Below, one piece after another: positions 27,724 through 36,978 of a stretch of DNA of 64,000 bases; the stretch's first letter is position 1; the number at the start of each line of letters is the position of its first letter. The DNA comes from PGYR01 sp034670025 (GTDB lineage: Bacteria; Bacteroidota; Ignavibacteria; Kapaibacteriales; UBA2268). The DNA lies in the NCBI GenBank assembly GCA_034670025.1, contig JAXMOE010000001.1:806001-870000 (forward strand). Direction: 5' to 3'. The position numbers and the translations under genes are program-made. The notes beneath the pieces are model-generated. The model worked only from the letters and a program-made list of their open reading frames with translations. It was not told the origin of the DNA and did not search any database.

Positions 27724-28707
27724 ATGAGAAGTAACTTAAAAATAACTGAAGAAATAATAGAACGTGTAAATACTTCACTCTATGATTTTGAAAAATATAT
27801 AAGCACAAATAAACTAAAAACTGCTTATAATTATTTGATTTCCAACGGTGGCAAAAGATTTAGACCACTAATGGTAAATCTTAGTACTGCATTGTTTACA
27901 GGTAATCATCTGATGAGTATAAATCAAGCTGTTGCATTGGAACTATTACATAATTTCACATTGGTTCACGATGATATTATGGACAAATCCCCTTTGCGGA
28001 GAGGTAAAGAAACTATTTATAAAAAATGGAATGATACAACTGCTATTCTATTAGGTGATTTGATATTAGGCCTTTCTTGTAAGAAGTTGAAAAGTGGACT
28101 AACTCCAGAACAAGGTATGAAAGCAATGGAATATTTCAACCACGGTTTGGTCGAAGTATGTGATGGTCAAGCATTTGATTTAGAATTTGAAGAACGAGAT
28201 GATATTACAATAGACGAATATAAATCAATGATTGACAAAAAAACGGGTTCACTTATCAGAACTAGTTTAGTAATTGGTGGTATAGTTGGTAATGCTACTG
28301 ACGCTGAAATTGATAAATTATCCGAATTAGGAACAGAATTAGGACAAGCTTTTCAACTCCAAGATGATTTGCTTGACCTAATTGGTTCTAACAAATTCGG
28401 CAAAAAAATTGGTCAAGATATAATAGAGGGCAAGAAAACATATCTTATAATTACTGCAAATTCTATAGCTAAAGATGATGAACACATTTCCCTTCTTAAA
28501 AAGTTCTATACCAACAATGGCTTAGAGGAAAGTGAAGTGGAAGCCATGAGGACTATGCTTACCGACATAGGTGTAATTGATGAAGTTAAAGGTCTAATAG
28601 ATGTCCATTTTAGTAATGCCTTTGAAATAATAAGAAGTTTAAGTCAAAATAATTATGCTGATATACTAATTGAAATTTTAGAGAAATATAAGAAGCGGGT
28701 TGTATAA
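27724..28707 (+). CDS. Polyprenyl diphosphate synthase (trans, long chain)
   Basis: 327 residues, an isoprenyl diphosphate synthase adding isopentenyl units to an allylic diphosphate. The first Asp-rich motif is HDDIMD (Asp83, Asp84, Asp87) followed by RRG; the second is QLQDDLLD (about 212-219). GGKRFRP at residues 42-48 is the substrate loop. Residues before the first motif (LELLHNFTLV) lack bulky aromatics directly upstream, consistent with a longer product such as the quinone side chain. The product chain length cannot be read from sequence. It abuts dprA and the next gene. Confidence 0.9.
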   Translation: MRSNLKITEEIIERVNTSLYDFEKYISTNKLKTAYNYLISNGGKRFRPLMVNLSTALFTGNHLMSINQAVALELLHNFTLVHDDIMDKSPLRRGKETIYKKWNDTTAILLGDLILGLSCKKLKSGLTPEQGMKAMEYFNHGLVEVCDGQAFDLEFEERDDITIDEYKSMIDKKTGSLIRTSLVIGGIVGNATDAEIDKLSELGTELGQAFQLQDDLLDLIGSNKFGKKIGQDIIEGKKTYLIITANSIAKDDEHISLLKKFYTNNGLEESEVEAMRTMLTDIGVIDEVKGLIDVHFSNAFEIIRSLSQNNYADILIEILEKYKKRVV

Positions 28708-31698
28708 GTGTACTTTAGTAATAAAAATGAATTTATAGATTTAGATGTTGTCTTAAAAAACAAAAAAGATAATGATGATTATATTGTGATTGCAGCAACA
28801 GAAAAATTATCTCAAAAATATAATTTTCATCTATTAGTTGAATCTAAAAGAGCATTCAATAAGTCAAATATTTTTTCATTCAACAATTATATAACTAATC
28901 TTTACGAAAATACTTATAAAATGCCTGTAATTGACGATTTGCAATACAATTACCTTATTATTGATTCTATCAAAAATTCCTCCAATAAGAATAATTATAA
29001 TTACATAAAACAAATAGGTCATCAGGTAAATGGTTTCAGAAGAGACGGTATAACAGCGGCTCAGCTTAATGAAAATTTATTGACAAAAATTAATAATAGT
29101 GAATTTGATACTGATAATTTGGCAAATCTTACTCAAGTACTTGCTGAATACGAATCATTGTTAGGTAAAAAAGAATTGATTGATTTTCATAGCGCATTAG
29201 TCACTTTAACTGATGAAATTGAAAACAATGATCTAATTAGAAATAAAACTATTATTTTTGATGAGTTTATTCTATTTGCTGAACCAGAGCTGAAATTTTT
29301 ACAAGTATTGGCAAAAAATAATTCTATAATAATTAATGTCAGGTGGGATGAAGTAAATATAAATCAAGGATTAGTATTAGCAGAAGATTTATTGAATTTG
29401 GGTTTCAATTTTTATGATAGTAATGGCAGTAAAGTAGAGCTTGAAAAAAGCATAGAAACCTATGATTACGATTCAGTGTTAATGAATTTAAAATCACAAC
29501 TTCAGAATACTAAGCTTTACACCTATAGCAACTTGAGAGAGGAAGTTTATGGAGTTACCAAATTAGTCAAATATTTGTTGAATAAAGAAAATTACTCACC
29601 TTCTGATATATGTGTTGTCTCTCGGCAATCACAGGATTATTCATTGTTATTTAAGGAGTTTTTTGCAGACAATCATATTCCAACAAACATAAATGACAGG
29701 TTAGAATTATCCAAATCACCGGTTATTACAAGTATTATAAAGATTCTTGAAGCAGTTGTGAGCAATTTTAATTTTTCATCTTTAGAAGGTGTATTGTCAG
29801 CTCCATATTTGAATGTCGGTATAGACAATAAGAGTAGTGTTCTAAATTTAGCAAAAAAGTTTAGAATAATAGGAGGAATGCCTGAGAAAGGATTCGTTCA
29901 GTTTATTCATATATTAGAAACAAGAAAAAATGCTTATAACGAGGCAAATAAAGACAATGACTCTTACCAATTAACTAATGAGTATAAATCATTAAATAAT
30001 TTAACTGAAAGCTTTGATATTCTTAATAAAAGATTCAGTGGTATAGATATAAATAAAGATTATAGTCCTGATGAATTTGTTGAATTAATCTACTCAATTA
30101 TATCTAAATTTAAAGTTAAAGAATCTATTCTTAATTTAGATAGACAAATTTCTAATTCTGGAAATAGCTTCACTAACAAAGTATTTTATACAGAAAAGAT
30201 TGAAAGCGATTCCAGAGCATTGTATAAATTTACTGAACTAATTGGCAAAGTAGCTTTACTTGAAGATAGTGATACGCGGAAGCCACTATCAGAGTTATTA
30301 CGAAAATTAAAAGGGTTGTTATCAATAACCAAATTTCAGATTAGAGAGAAAAAGAAATTTGGAGTTGATGTTACATCTATCGAGCAAGTCAGAGGATTAG
30401 ATTATAAGGTGAAGATATTAGTAGGTGCTGTTGAAAACAAATTACCTCTTCCCTTTGGCACTGATAAGTTGTTAGGATTAATGCTACCAGATTCTGAAGA
30501 AAGGCACTACTATAGTGAGTATATGCAATTTATAGATTTAATGAATGATGACACTAAGAAATATATATTTAGATATTACGAAAACGAAAATCAATTATCA
30601 GTTGATTCGCATTTCCTAAAGCCGTTTGTTAGCTATGATAATAGCAAGGATGAAGATATTGACTCAATGTTAAGTGATATTAATTTGACAGAAAATTGGC
30701 AAAAAACTATCATTAATAAAAGAGATACAATTGATTCTGAGGACACTGGAGACGGTGATAAAAACAAAAGAATTGCCAACTTTAAAAATAGTACTGATCT
30801 AAATGTTAGTACTGAACTAACTGAGACTGAAGTCCAAAAAATACTAGCTAAAAGAACTTTCAGCGTTTCGGAACTTAATCGATTTGACTTTTCAATTTAT
30901 AATCATTTTTATGAAAGAATTTTAGGTTTAGAAACACCAAGTGATATAGAAATATACTTTTCAAACTTAGAGTTAGGAAACCTAATTCACAATGTAACAG
31001 AGAGTACTTTACTCCAATACAAAGCAGGAATAAAGACAACTATTTTCTCATGCGGTGGGTATAGTAACTTTACTGATACTTTTAAAATTAAACCTAAGGA
31101 TAAGGGTAAATTAGTTGGTATATTTAAGGCAACTCTGCTTGACAGCTTAGGCAGATACAAAAACAAACACAAGTATTATGAATTAGAAAAACTATACTTA
31201 CTTGGTGATGATAGCCAAAATGGAATATTAATATTATGGTTTGAAAAGCTAATTGAAGATTTGATTTCGCAAAGTAATTATTCAATTTTAGCAATGGAAC
31301 ACCAATTTAAGGATGTCGAAATTGAATTGGACGGTAAAATGGTTAAATTTAATGGTAAAGTAGATAGAATTGATATTTCTGATGATAGGAAGCACTTTAG
31401 AATTATTGATTATAAAACGTCTAGGCCTTCAACTATAAAAAAATTACAATTAGTTATATATAGTGAAGTGGTAAAAAAGTTATTACTTGAATGTGGTTAT
31501 GAGTCAGAGCCTGAAGAGCTGGAATATTTCTATTTCTACTATGAAGATAATTTTAAATTAGATGTAAAGGAATCAAAAGATTCACAAGAAAAAATATATA
31601 AAATAATTGAAGATTTAATTAATCTAAATTACGTAATCAAAAAGAACAATAAGGATAATTTTGACTCAAAAGAGATAAAATTGCTGAAAAGAAATTAG
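28708..31698 (+). CDS. AddB-like protein with C-terminal PD-(D/E)XK nuclease domain
   Basis: 996 residues starting at GTG immediately after the polyprenyl synthase stop. The C-terminal ~200 residues form a RecB/AddB-type nuclease: FSVSELNRFDFSIYNHFYER, then GKVDRID (about 882-888), IIDYKTS (about 899-905; Asp and Lys catalytic) and LQLVIYSEVV (QxxxY motif). The N-terminal ~750 residues resemble the inactive helicase half of AddB; the expected Walker A is replaced by IVIAATEKLSQKY with no GxGKT. Probably part of double-strand-break processing with an active helicase-nuclease encoded elsewhere. Not enough Cys for AddB's iron-sulfur cluster is evident. Confidence 0.78.
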   Translation: MYFSNKNEFIDLDVVLKNKKDNDDYIVIAATEKLSQKYNFHLLVESKRAFNKSNIFSFNNYITNLYENTYKMPVIDDLQYNYLIIDSIKNSSNKNNYNYIKQIGHQVNGFRRDGITAAQLNENLLTKINNSEFDTDNLANLTQVLAEYESLLGKKELIDFHSALVTLTDEIENNDLIRNKTIIFDEFILFAEPELKFLQVLAKNNSIIINVRWDEVNINQGLVLAEDLLNLGFNFYDSNGSKVELEKSIETYDYDSVLMNLKSQLQNTKLYTYSNLREEVYGVTKLVKYLLNKENYSPSDICVVSRQSQDYSLLFKEFFADNHIPTNINDRLELSKSPVITSIIKILEAVVSNFNFSSLEGVLSAPYLNVGIDNKSSVLNLAKKFRIIGGMPEKGFVQFIHILETRKNAYNEANKDNDSYQLTNEYKSLNNLTESFDILNKRFSGIDINKDYSPDEFVELIYSIISKFKVKESILNLDRQISNSGNSFTNKVFYTEKIESDSRALYKFTELIGKVALLEDSDTRKPLSELLRKLKGLLSITKFQIREKKKFGVDVTSIEQVRGLDYKVKILVGAVENKLPLPFGTDKLLGLMLPDSEERHYYSEYMQFIDLMNDDTKKYIFRYYENENQLSVDSHFLKPFVSYDNSKDEDIDSMLSDINLTENWQKTIINKRDTIDSEDTGDGDKNKRIANFKNSTDLNVSTELTETEVQKILAKRTFSVSELNRFDFSIYNHFYERILGLETPSDIEIYFSNLELGNLIHNVTESTLLQYKAGIKTTIFSCGGYSNFTDTFKIKPKDKGKLVGIFKATLLDSLGRYKNKHKYYELEKLYLLGDDSQNGILILWFEKLIEDLISQSNYSILAMEHQFKDVEIELDGKMVKFNGKVDRIDISDDRKHFRIIDYKTSRPSTIKKLQLVIYSEVVKKLLLECGYESEPEELEYFYFYYEDNFKLDVKESKDSQEKIYKIIEDLINLNYVIKKNNKDNFDSKEIKLLKRN

Positions 31699-31710
31699 TG
31701 CTAATAAATA

Positions 31711-33120
31711 TCAAGAAAATTGAGTCATCCATTTTTCTTTATTATTAACGAAATACTCTTTTGCTTTATCATAATCATTAGGTATTTCTCCTTCTAATAT
31801 TGCTTCTTCTATTTCATTTTTAATCAAACCAACTAATTTAGAGGGTTTAATATTACAAATTTCCATAATCTCTTCTCCTCTAACAGGAGATTGAAATTCT
31901 TTCAACTTATCATCTTCTTGCACTTCTAGAATTTTACTTAATACCCGATCATAGTTTCTTAAGTATTTGTCGACTTTTTTCTCATTCTTGGTAGTAATGT
32001 CTGCTTTGCAATGCACAAATAAATCTTCTAAATCATTACCTGCTTGTGCTGCTAATCTTCTATAAGCACTATCTGTAGCTTCCTCATCTACTAATGCCAT
32101 AGGTCTTTGGTGCAATCGAACTAATTTTTCTACATAAGAAAGTTTATCCATTGGTAATTTTAACTTTCTAAATATCTTCTTTTGCCATCTGGCACCCATA
32201 TCTTCATGTCCATGGAAAGTCCATCCGTGGCTATTGTGAAATCGTTTTGTGGGCGGCTTGGCTATATCGTGCATTAGCGCCACGAACCTTAGCCATACGT
32301 TGTCAGTCATTTGGCTTATATTATCAACTACTTCCAAAGTGTGATAAAAAACATCCTTGTGAGCAAATATTCTACCATTTTTCTCTACGGTATCAACTCC
32401 TCTCAGATTATATACTTCAGGAAATATAATTTCCAACAAACCAGTATCCATTAAAACATTGAGCCCAATGCTTGGCTTTTTTGTCTTCAATATTTTGAAA
32501 AACTCATCAGTTATTCTTTCTTGTGATATATTTTTTATTTCTGGTGCAACTAACTTTATCGATTCAAATGATTCATTTTCAATATCAAATTGGAGCTGAG
32601 AAGCAAATCGAGCAGCCCTCATCATCCTAAGTGGATCATCTTTGTAAGTAACAATAGGGTCTAATGGGGTAACTAAAATCCTTTCTTCAATATGTTTCAA
32701 GCCATCAAATTTATCAATAACTTCACCATATTTACTTTTGTTCAGAGAAGCTGCTAGTGTGTTAACTGTAAAATCTCTTCGCTTAATGTCATCGTACAAA
32801 CTACCTTCTACTACTTTAGGTTTGCGTGAACCTTCTGTATATTCTTCTACTCTAGTACCTACAAACTCAATCTGTACTTTGCGATAAGGGACTAATGCCG
32901 TTCTGAACCGGGGGTATTCCACGACTTTTGTGTTAAGTTCATTGGCAACTATATTTGCAAACTCTATTGCATCACCAACAACTGTAATATCATAATCGGT
33001 TTTCCTAATACCTAAAATCTTATCTCTTACATATCCACCAATTATGTAAATTTCATAAGATTGTTCGTCAGCAATTGAGCCAATAGTTTTTAATATATTA
33101 TCATTTATTTCAATATTCAT
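31711..33120 (-). CDS. cca: CCA tRNA nucleotidyltransferase / poly(A) polymerase family
   Basis: 469 residues, class II nucleotidyltransferase that adds or repairs the tRNA 3' CCA end. The head domain has YIIGGYVRDKILGIRKTDYD with the catalytic DxD, followed by ITVVGD and RRDFTVNTLA. The arm region has PLRMMRAARFASQL, and an HD domain follows (LMHDIAKPPT, WTFHGHEDMGA), as in many bacterial CCA enzymes with phosphohydrolase activity. Poly(A) polymerase activity cannot be excluded. The start lies two bases behind a terminator T-run. Convergent with the AddB-like gene (12 bases apart). Confidence 0.92.
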   Translation of the reverse strand: MNIEINDNILKTIGSIADEQSYEIYIIGGYVRDKILGIRKTDYDITVVGDAIEFANIVANELNTKVVEYPRFRTALVPYRKVQIEFVGTRVEEYTEGSRKPKVVEGSLYDDIKRRDFTVNTLAASLNKSKYGEVIDKFDGLKHIEERILVTPLDPIVTYKDDPLRMMRAARFASQLQFDIENESFESIKLVAPEIKNISQERITDEFFKILKTKKPSIGLNVLMDTGLLEIIFPEVYNLRGVDTVEKNGRIFAHKDVFYHTLEVVDNISQMTDNVWLRFVALMHDIAKPPTKRFHNSHGWTFHGHEDMGARWQKKIFRKLKLPMDKLSYVEKLVRLHQRPMALVDEEATDSAYRRLAAQAGNDLEDLFVHCKADITTKNEKKVDKYLRNYDRVLSKILEVQEDDKLKEFQSPVRGEEIMEICNIKPSKLVGLIKNEIEEAILEGEIPNDYDKAKEYFVNNKEKWMTQFS

Positions 33121-33122
33121 AT

Positions 33123-33150
33123 AAAAAAAAGGCGATTCTACGAACCGCCT
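33123..33150 (-). terminator. Rho-independent terminator after the transketolase operon
   Basis: On the minus strand GGCGGTTC and GAATCGCC form an eight-pair stem with a three-base loop, followed by a run of T (A-run 33123-33130 on plus). The run ends two bases before the cca ATG. Confidence 0.88.
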
Positions 33151-33173
33151 ATAATATTTCTAACTTTTTTTTA

Positions 33174-34190
33174 CTATAAATTATCTGAATACTCAGCGAT
33201 ATCTTTCAACTTTCTAACACCATAGTTATTATTAGTCTTTCTATCAATAGCTACTAATGCAGAAGCATATATTTCACGCCAAGTTAATTTATATTTCTCC
33301 ATTAGTTCAAATGGCTCTCCACTACCACCAAATGTATCTCTCATTCCAACTATTTCCATTGGTACAGGATAGTTCTTAGCCATGACTTCTGCAACAGCAC
33401 CACCCAAACCACCGTGAACTTGATGTTCTTCGGCAACCACAATTGCTCCACATTTTTTAGCAGATTCAACTAATGTGTTTTCATCTATTGGCTTGATAGT
33501 GTGATTATTAATAACTTCAGCGTTTATATTGTGTCTTTCTTTCAGTGCTTCAGCTGCTTTGATCGCTTCCCAAACCATAATGCCATTAGCTACTAATGAA
33601 ACATCAGTACCTTGTTGTAAAACATCAGCTTTACCTATTACAAATTCATCTTCTGGTTTAGTAAACATTGGTACTGAAGGTCGTCCAAATCGAATATATG
33701 CTGGACCTACCATCTCGCCAATTGCAATAGTTGCTTTCTTTGCTTGTTCATAGTCTGCGGGGCAAACTAATGTTAAGTTTGGTAATGTTCTTAAGAACGC
33801 AACTTCTTCTAAGGACTGGTGAGTTGCTCCATCTGGTCCAACAGTAATACCTGAGTGACCACCACCAATTTTTACATTTGCTTCATTATAACAAACTGAC
33901 ACTCTTAGTTGATCAGCATTTCTGAATGCAGCGAATGCACTATAACTGGAGAAAAATGGTATTTTACCCGATAAAGCCAAACCAGCAGCTATTGTTGTAG
34001 CGTTTTGCTCAGCTACACCGACTGAAATAAATCTATCTGGAAACTTATCTCTGAAATAGGAAGTTTTAACTGAGCCAGTTACATCTGCACCTATGGCAAC
34101 GACATTTTCATTTCGTTCGCCTAGTTCCATCAATCCATGTCCGAAACCGTCTCTTGTAGTCTTACTACCGTATTGTTCTATTTTAGCCAT
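33174..34190 (-). CDS. Transketolase, C-terminal subunit
   Basis: 338 residues covering the pyrimidine-binding and C-terminal domains of transketolase. GVAEQNATTIAAGLALSG carries the conserved thiamine-diphosphate Glu, with GGHSGITVGPDGATHQS and VAEEHQVHGGLGGAVAE typical of split transketolases. It transfers two-carbon units in the pentose phosphate pathway together with the N-terminal subunit encoded upstream. A lipoprotein gene lies between the halves and overlaps this gene by eight bases. It ends at a strong terminator. Confidence 0.93.
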   Translation of the reverse strand: MAKIEQYGSKTTRDGFGHGLMELGERNENVVAIGADVTGSVKTSYFRDKFPDRFISVGVAEQNATTIAAGLALSGKIPFFSSYSAFAAFRNADQLRVSVCYNEANVKIGGGHSGITVGPDGATHQSLEEVAFLRTLPNLTLVCPADYEQAKKATIAIGEMVGPAYIRFGRPSVPMFTKPEDEFVIGKADVLQQGTDVSLVANGIMVWEAIKAAEALKERHNINAEVINNHTIKPIDENTLVESAKKCGAIVVAEEHQVHGGLGGAVAEVMAKNYPVPMEIVGMRDTFGGSGEPFELMEKYKLTWREIYASALVAIDRKTNNNYGVRKLKDIAEYSDNL

Positions 34191-34845
34191 TACTATTCTT
34201 AACTTTTTTTAGTTTTTTTAAATCAAATTTTTCAATTAGTTCTTTGTATTTTTCACTCAATTCAGGATAACCATCTATTTCTATAAACAAGTTAAACCTG
34301 TCATAAATAAATACATTTATTATACCATAATCAGCTGCGTTGTGCCATTGAATAAAACCAATATACTCTTTCTCATTAATTACTTTATAATTGTAATTGG
34401 CGTCATCAGGAGGTACATTTTGAACAAGATTCAATTCAGGAAAATAGATTCCATCATAAAAATCTGATAAACGTAATCTCAAATACTTCTCACCTAATCG
34501 CATTACTCCAGTTGAAGTGGTGTATTTACCTAAGCCACTAGAACTAACACCACTTGAATTCTTACTTAACTTTAAGTTTTCGAATTGCAAGGGATAATAA
34601 TTAAATAGCTTCGTAGGTGATACAAATACTTTTCCTTCTTCTTCAATGAACTCTGAACTATTGTCTTTATTCTTAGGTACATCTTCATTAATTTTAAAAT
34701 CAGTAATATTGGTATTTACCTCATCTGATTTTATAGCGGTCTGCTTTTTATCAGATTGAATTTTACTATCCACTTCTGGCTGTTTGTTGTTCTCAGAACA
34801 ACCAATTACTAATAAAATAATTAATATATAGAAATACTTATACAT
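34183..34845 (-). CDS. Hypothetical lipoprotein between the transketolase genes
   Basis: 220 residues with a signal peptide and lipobox (LLVIGC, Cys16), a Lys/Asn/Asp-rich linker to about residue 70, and a beta-rich C-terminal domain (FVSPTKLFNYYPLQFENLKL, YLRLRLSDFYDGIYFPE, IGFIQWHNAADYGIINVFIY). I do not recognise the family. It starts two bases after the N-terminal transketolase stop and its 3' end overlaps the C-terminal transketolase start by eight bases, so all three are translated from one mRNA although this product is an envelope protein. Confidence 0.8.
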   Translation of the reverse strand: MYKYFYILIILLVIGCSENNKQPEVDSKIQSDKKQTAIKSDEVNTNITDFKINEDVPKNKDNSSEFIEEEGKVFVSPTKLFNYYPLQFENLKLSKNSSGVSSSGLGKYTTSTGVMRLGEKYLRLRLSDFYDGIYFPELNLVQNVPPDDANYNYKVINEKEYIGFIQWHNAADYGIINVFIYDRFNLFIEIDGYPELSEKYKELIEKFDLKKLKKVKNSNG

Positions 34846-34847
34846 AT

Positions 34848-35723
34848 CTATACTAACTCTCTTAATGCTTTCTCAGCTTCCTCTTCATTTGGTGGGTTGC
34901 CGTGCCATTGATATTTATCATTCATAAATGAAACACCTTTACCCATAAAAGTTTTAGCAACTAAACAAGTTGGCTTTCCGCCATTTTTTCTATTCTCTTC
35001 AAACTTTTCAAATGCAGCTATAATTTCTTTATAATTATGACCATCAATTTCAATTACATCAAAATTGAATGCTTCAAATTTTTCTTTCAAAGGATAAACA
35101 GAAAGAATATTTTCCACTCTACCATCTATTTGACAATCATTATTGTCAACTATCCAACAGAAGTTACTCAATTTGTGACTACCTGCTGCCATAGCTGCTT
35201 CCCAACTTGCACCTTCTTGCAGTTCTCCATCACCGGTTATACAATACACCTTCCTATCATTTTTATCAATCAAGTAATCAGACATTGCCATACCAACAGC
35301 AATAGACACACCTTGACCAAGTGAGCCAGAAGAAGTTTCAATACCGGGCAGTTCAACATCTAACCCAGGGTGGCCTTGCAGCCTAGAATCAAATTTTCTT
35401 AAAGTCTTCAACTCTTCAGTCGGAAAGTACCCAGCTCTCGCTAATACAGAATATTGAACTGGTGCCATGTGTCCAGCAGAGAGTACAAATCTGTCTCTAT
35501 TGTTCCAGTCAGGATTTGAACTATCATACTTCATCTGCCCCCCAAAATATAATACAGACATAACGTCTGTAATTCCTAACGGGCCGCCGGGGTGACCAGA
35601 TTTAGCTAATACAAGACTTTTAATGATATCTTGCCTTATTGTTGTAGATATTTCATCGAATTGGTCAAATTCGCGGTGCTTATTATCGAACGTAGTTTCA
35701 GAAAAATTTATATTCAAACTCAT
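34848..35723 (-). CDS. Transketolase, N-terminal subunit
   Basis: 291 residues forming the thiamine-diphosphate (PP) domain. AKSGHPGGPLGITDVMSVL is the family start, GSLGQGVSIAVGMA and CITGDGELQEGASWEAAMAA contain the GDG(x)~25N cofactor motif ending at VDNNDCQIDG, and AKTFMGKGVSFM lies near the end. It pairs with the C-terminal subunit downstream. A possible -7 element lies 28 bases upstream, in a 253-base divergent region shared with flhF. Confidence 0.94.
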   Translation of the reverse strand: MSLNINFSETTFDNKHREFDQFDEISTTIRQDIIKSLVLAKSGHPGGPLGITDVMSVLYFGGQMKYDSSNPDWNNRDRFVLSAGHMAPVQYSVLARAGYFPTEELKTLRKFDSRLQGHPGLDVELPGIETSSGSLGQGVSIAVGMAMSDYLIDKNDRKVYCITGDGELQEGASWEAAMAAGSHKLSNFCWIVDNNDCQIDGRVENILSVYPLKEKFEAFNFDVIEIDGHNYKEIIAAFEKFEENRKNGGKPTCLVAKTFMGKGVSFMNDKYQWHGNPPNEEEAEKALRELV

Positions 35724-35750
35724 TTCAGATTTTAATTATTTTTAAGTTCC

Positions 35751-35758
35751 CAAAATTA
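35751..35758 (-). promoter_or_regulatory. Possible -7 element for the transketolase operon
   Basis: TAATTTTG on the minus strand (35758 to 35751) matches TAnnTTTG, 27 bases before the transketolase start codon. The -33 position is not clear. Confidence 0.35.
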
Positions 35759-35801
35759 ATAAAAATTATTCTATTTAATTAACTTTAGGTATATTACTTG
35801 A

Positions 35802-35817
35802 GTTGATATTTATCAAC
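35802..35817. promoter_or_regulatory. Perfect inverted repeat between the transketolase and flhF operons
   Basis: GTTGATA TT TATCAAC: two seven-base arms with a two-base spacer in the 253-base divergent region 35724-35976. It resembles a dimeric regulator site. No regulator can be named. The rest of the region is AT-rich, with a TATAAT-like sequence near 35870 and nothing else recognised. Confidence 0.35.
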
Positions 35818-35976
35818 ATTTAGAATTTAGTAGCTTTTTACTATTCTGCATCAATTCCATCAATTATGGTATAATTTGTGCTAGTAATAATAGAAAATGA
35901 AAGATATGATGACTAATTATTAAGAATATTTTATAAATTGTTAAAACATATTAATTAATTATTAAATTTAGTATTT

Positions 35977-36978
35977 ATGAGAATAAAAAAAATAGCAGCA
36001 AAAAACCTAGCAGAAGGTAAACAACTCATCAAGGAGAAGCTTGGTGAAGATGCTGTTATATTATCTACTAGGACTGTAAAGGATGATAAAAACAATACTG
36101 AGATTTTAGAAATTGTAGCTGCAATTGACAATAAAAAAGAGCAGACAAAAGAACTAATTACAAGTAATAGTGATTCTACTTATAGTAGAAATAGTAATAA
36201 CAATGATAGATTGAATTCTATAGTTACGCAGTTGACGTATCCCCTGTTGGAGTATTTGGATAACAACTCTCACATTATTTACAAACGGCTAATTGATTTA
36301 GGTTATGATGACAATTTTGCAATAGGTATAATTAAAGAGTTGAGTAGGGATATAGAAGATGAGATACAGTTAGACGAGGCACTTAACTTGATTGCATCTA
36401 AAATTAGTCACACTAATTTATTAGATAAAAAATTATCTCAAAAAATATATAGTTTCATTGGCCCTTCTGGTTCTGGTAAGACTAGCACATTACTTAAGTT
36501 TGCAACCATACATAAAATTATACATTCTTCTAAAATCTTAATAATTAATGCAAATAACTATAACTTTGGTGACAAAGAGGTTTTAAAAGCTCAAGCTAAA
36601 TCAATTGAAGCCGATTACAAATCTGTAGATAAAATTGATGATTTGAATGAGTCCTTAAAGAAAAGTAAAGGTTATGACTTAGTTCTAATCGATTGTGATA
36701 GTGAAGTTAAATCTTTAAATAAACAGATAGAAAATATTTTAGTGTTACAAACAACGCTAAGTAGTAATTATTTAAAACGATGCTTAAACGAATATAATTA
36801 TAATTACTTAGCACTCACATTTATTGACAAACACTTAACCATACAGAGTACAATAGATTCAATTCTTGATTCAGGAAAACCATTAGTTTTTTATTCAAAT
36901 GGTGGAAATATACCTGATGATTTTGAAGTGTTTGATCAATCTGTTTTAATGAAATTTTTGGTGGAAAATGTCAGTTAA
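35977..36978 (+). CDS. flhF: FlhF-like flagellar protein with divergent GTPase domain
   Basis: 333 residues. FlhF is the SRP-type GTPase that marks the site of the polar flagellum. The N-terminus MRIKKIAAKNLAEGKQLIKE followed by LGEDAVILSTRTVKD is the FlhF signature. The NG domain has the P-loop GPSGSGKT (162-169), but the usual DTAGR is LIDCDSE and the TKxD base-recognition motif reads TFIDKH. GTP hydrolysis or nucleotide specificity may therefore differ. First gene of the flagellar chain; its stop overlaps flhG by 11 bases. Confidence 0.85.
   Translation: MRIKKIAAKNLAEGKQLIKEKLGEDAVILSTRTVKDDKNNTEILEIVAAIDNKKEQTKELITSNSDSTYSRNSNNNDRLNSIVTQLTYPLLEYLDNNSHIIYKRLIDLGYDDNFAIGIIKELSRDIEDEIQLDEALNLIASKISHTNLLDKKLSQKIYSFIGPSGSGKTSTLLKFATIHKIIHSSKILIINANNYNFGDKEVLKAQAKSIEADYKSVDKIDDLNESLKKSKGYDLVLIDCDSEVKSLNKQIENILVLQTTLSSNYLKRCLNEYNYNYLALTFIDKHLTIQSTIDSILDSGKPLVFYSNGGNIPDDFEVFDQSVLMKFLVENVS

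Noticed and set aside
35897..35923. Eight-codon frame before flhF (start ATGAAAGATATG) as leader peptide
   Set aside because: No run of regulatory codons, no attenuator hairpin after it, and such tiny frames are common by chance in AT-rich DNA.
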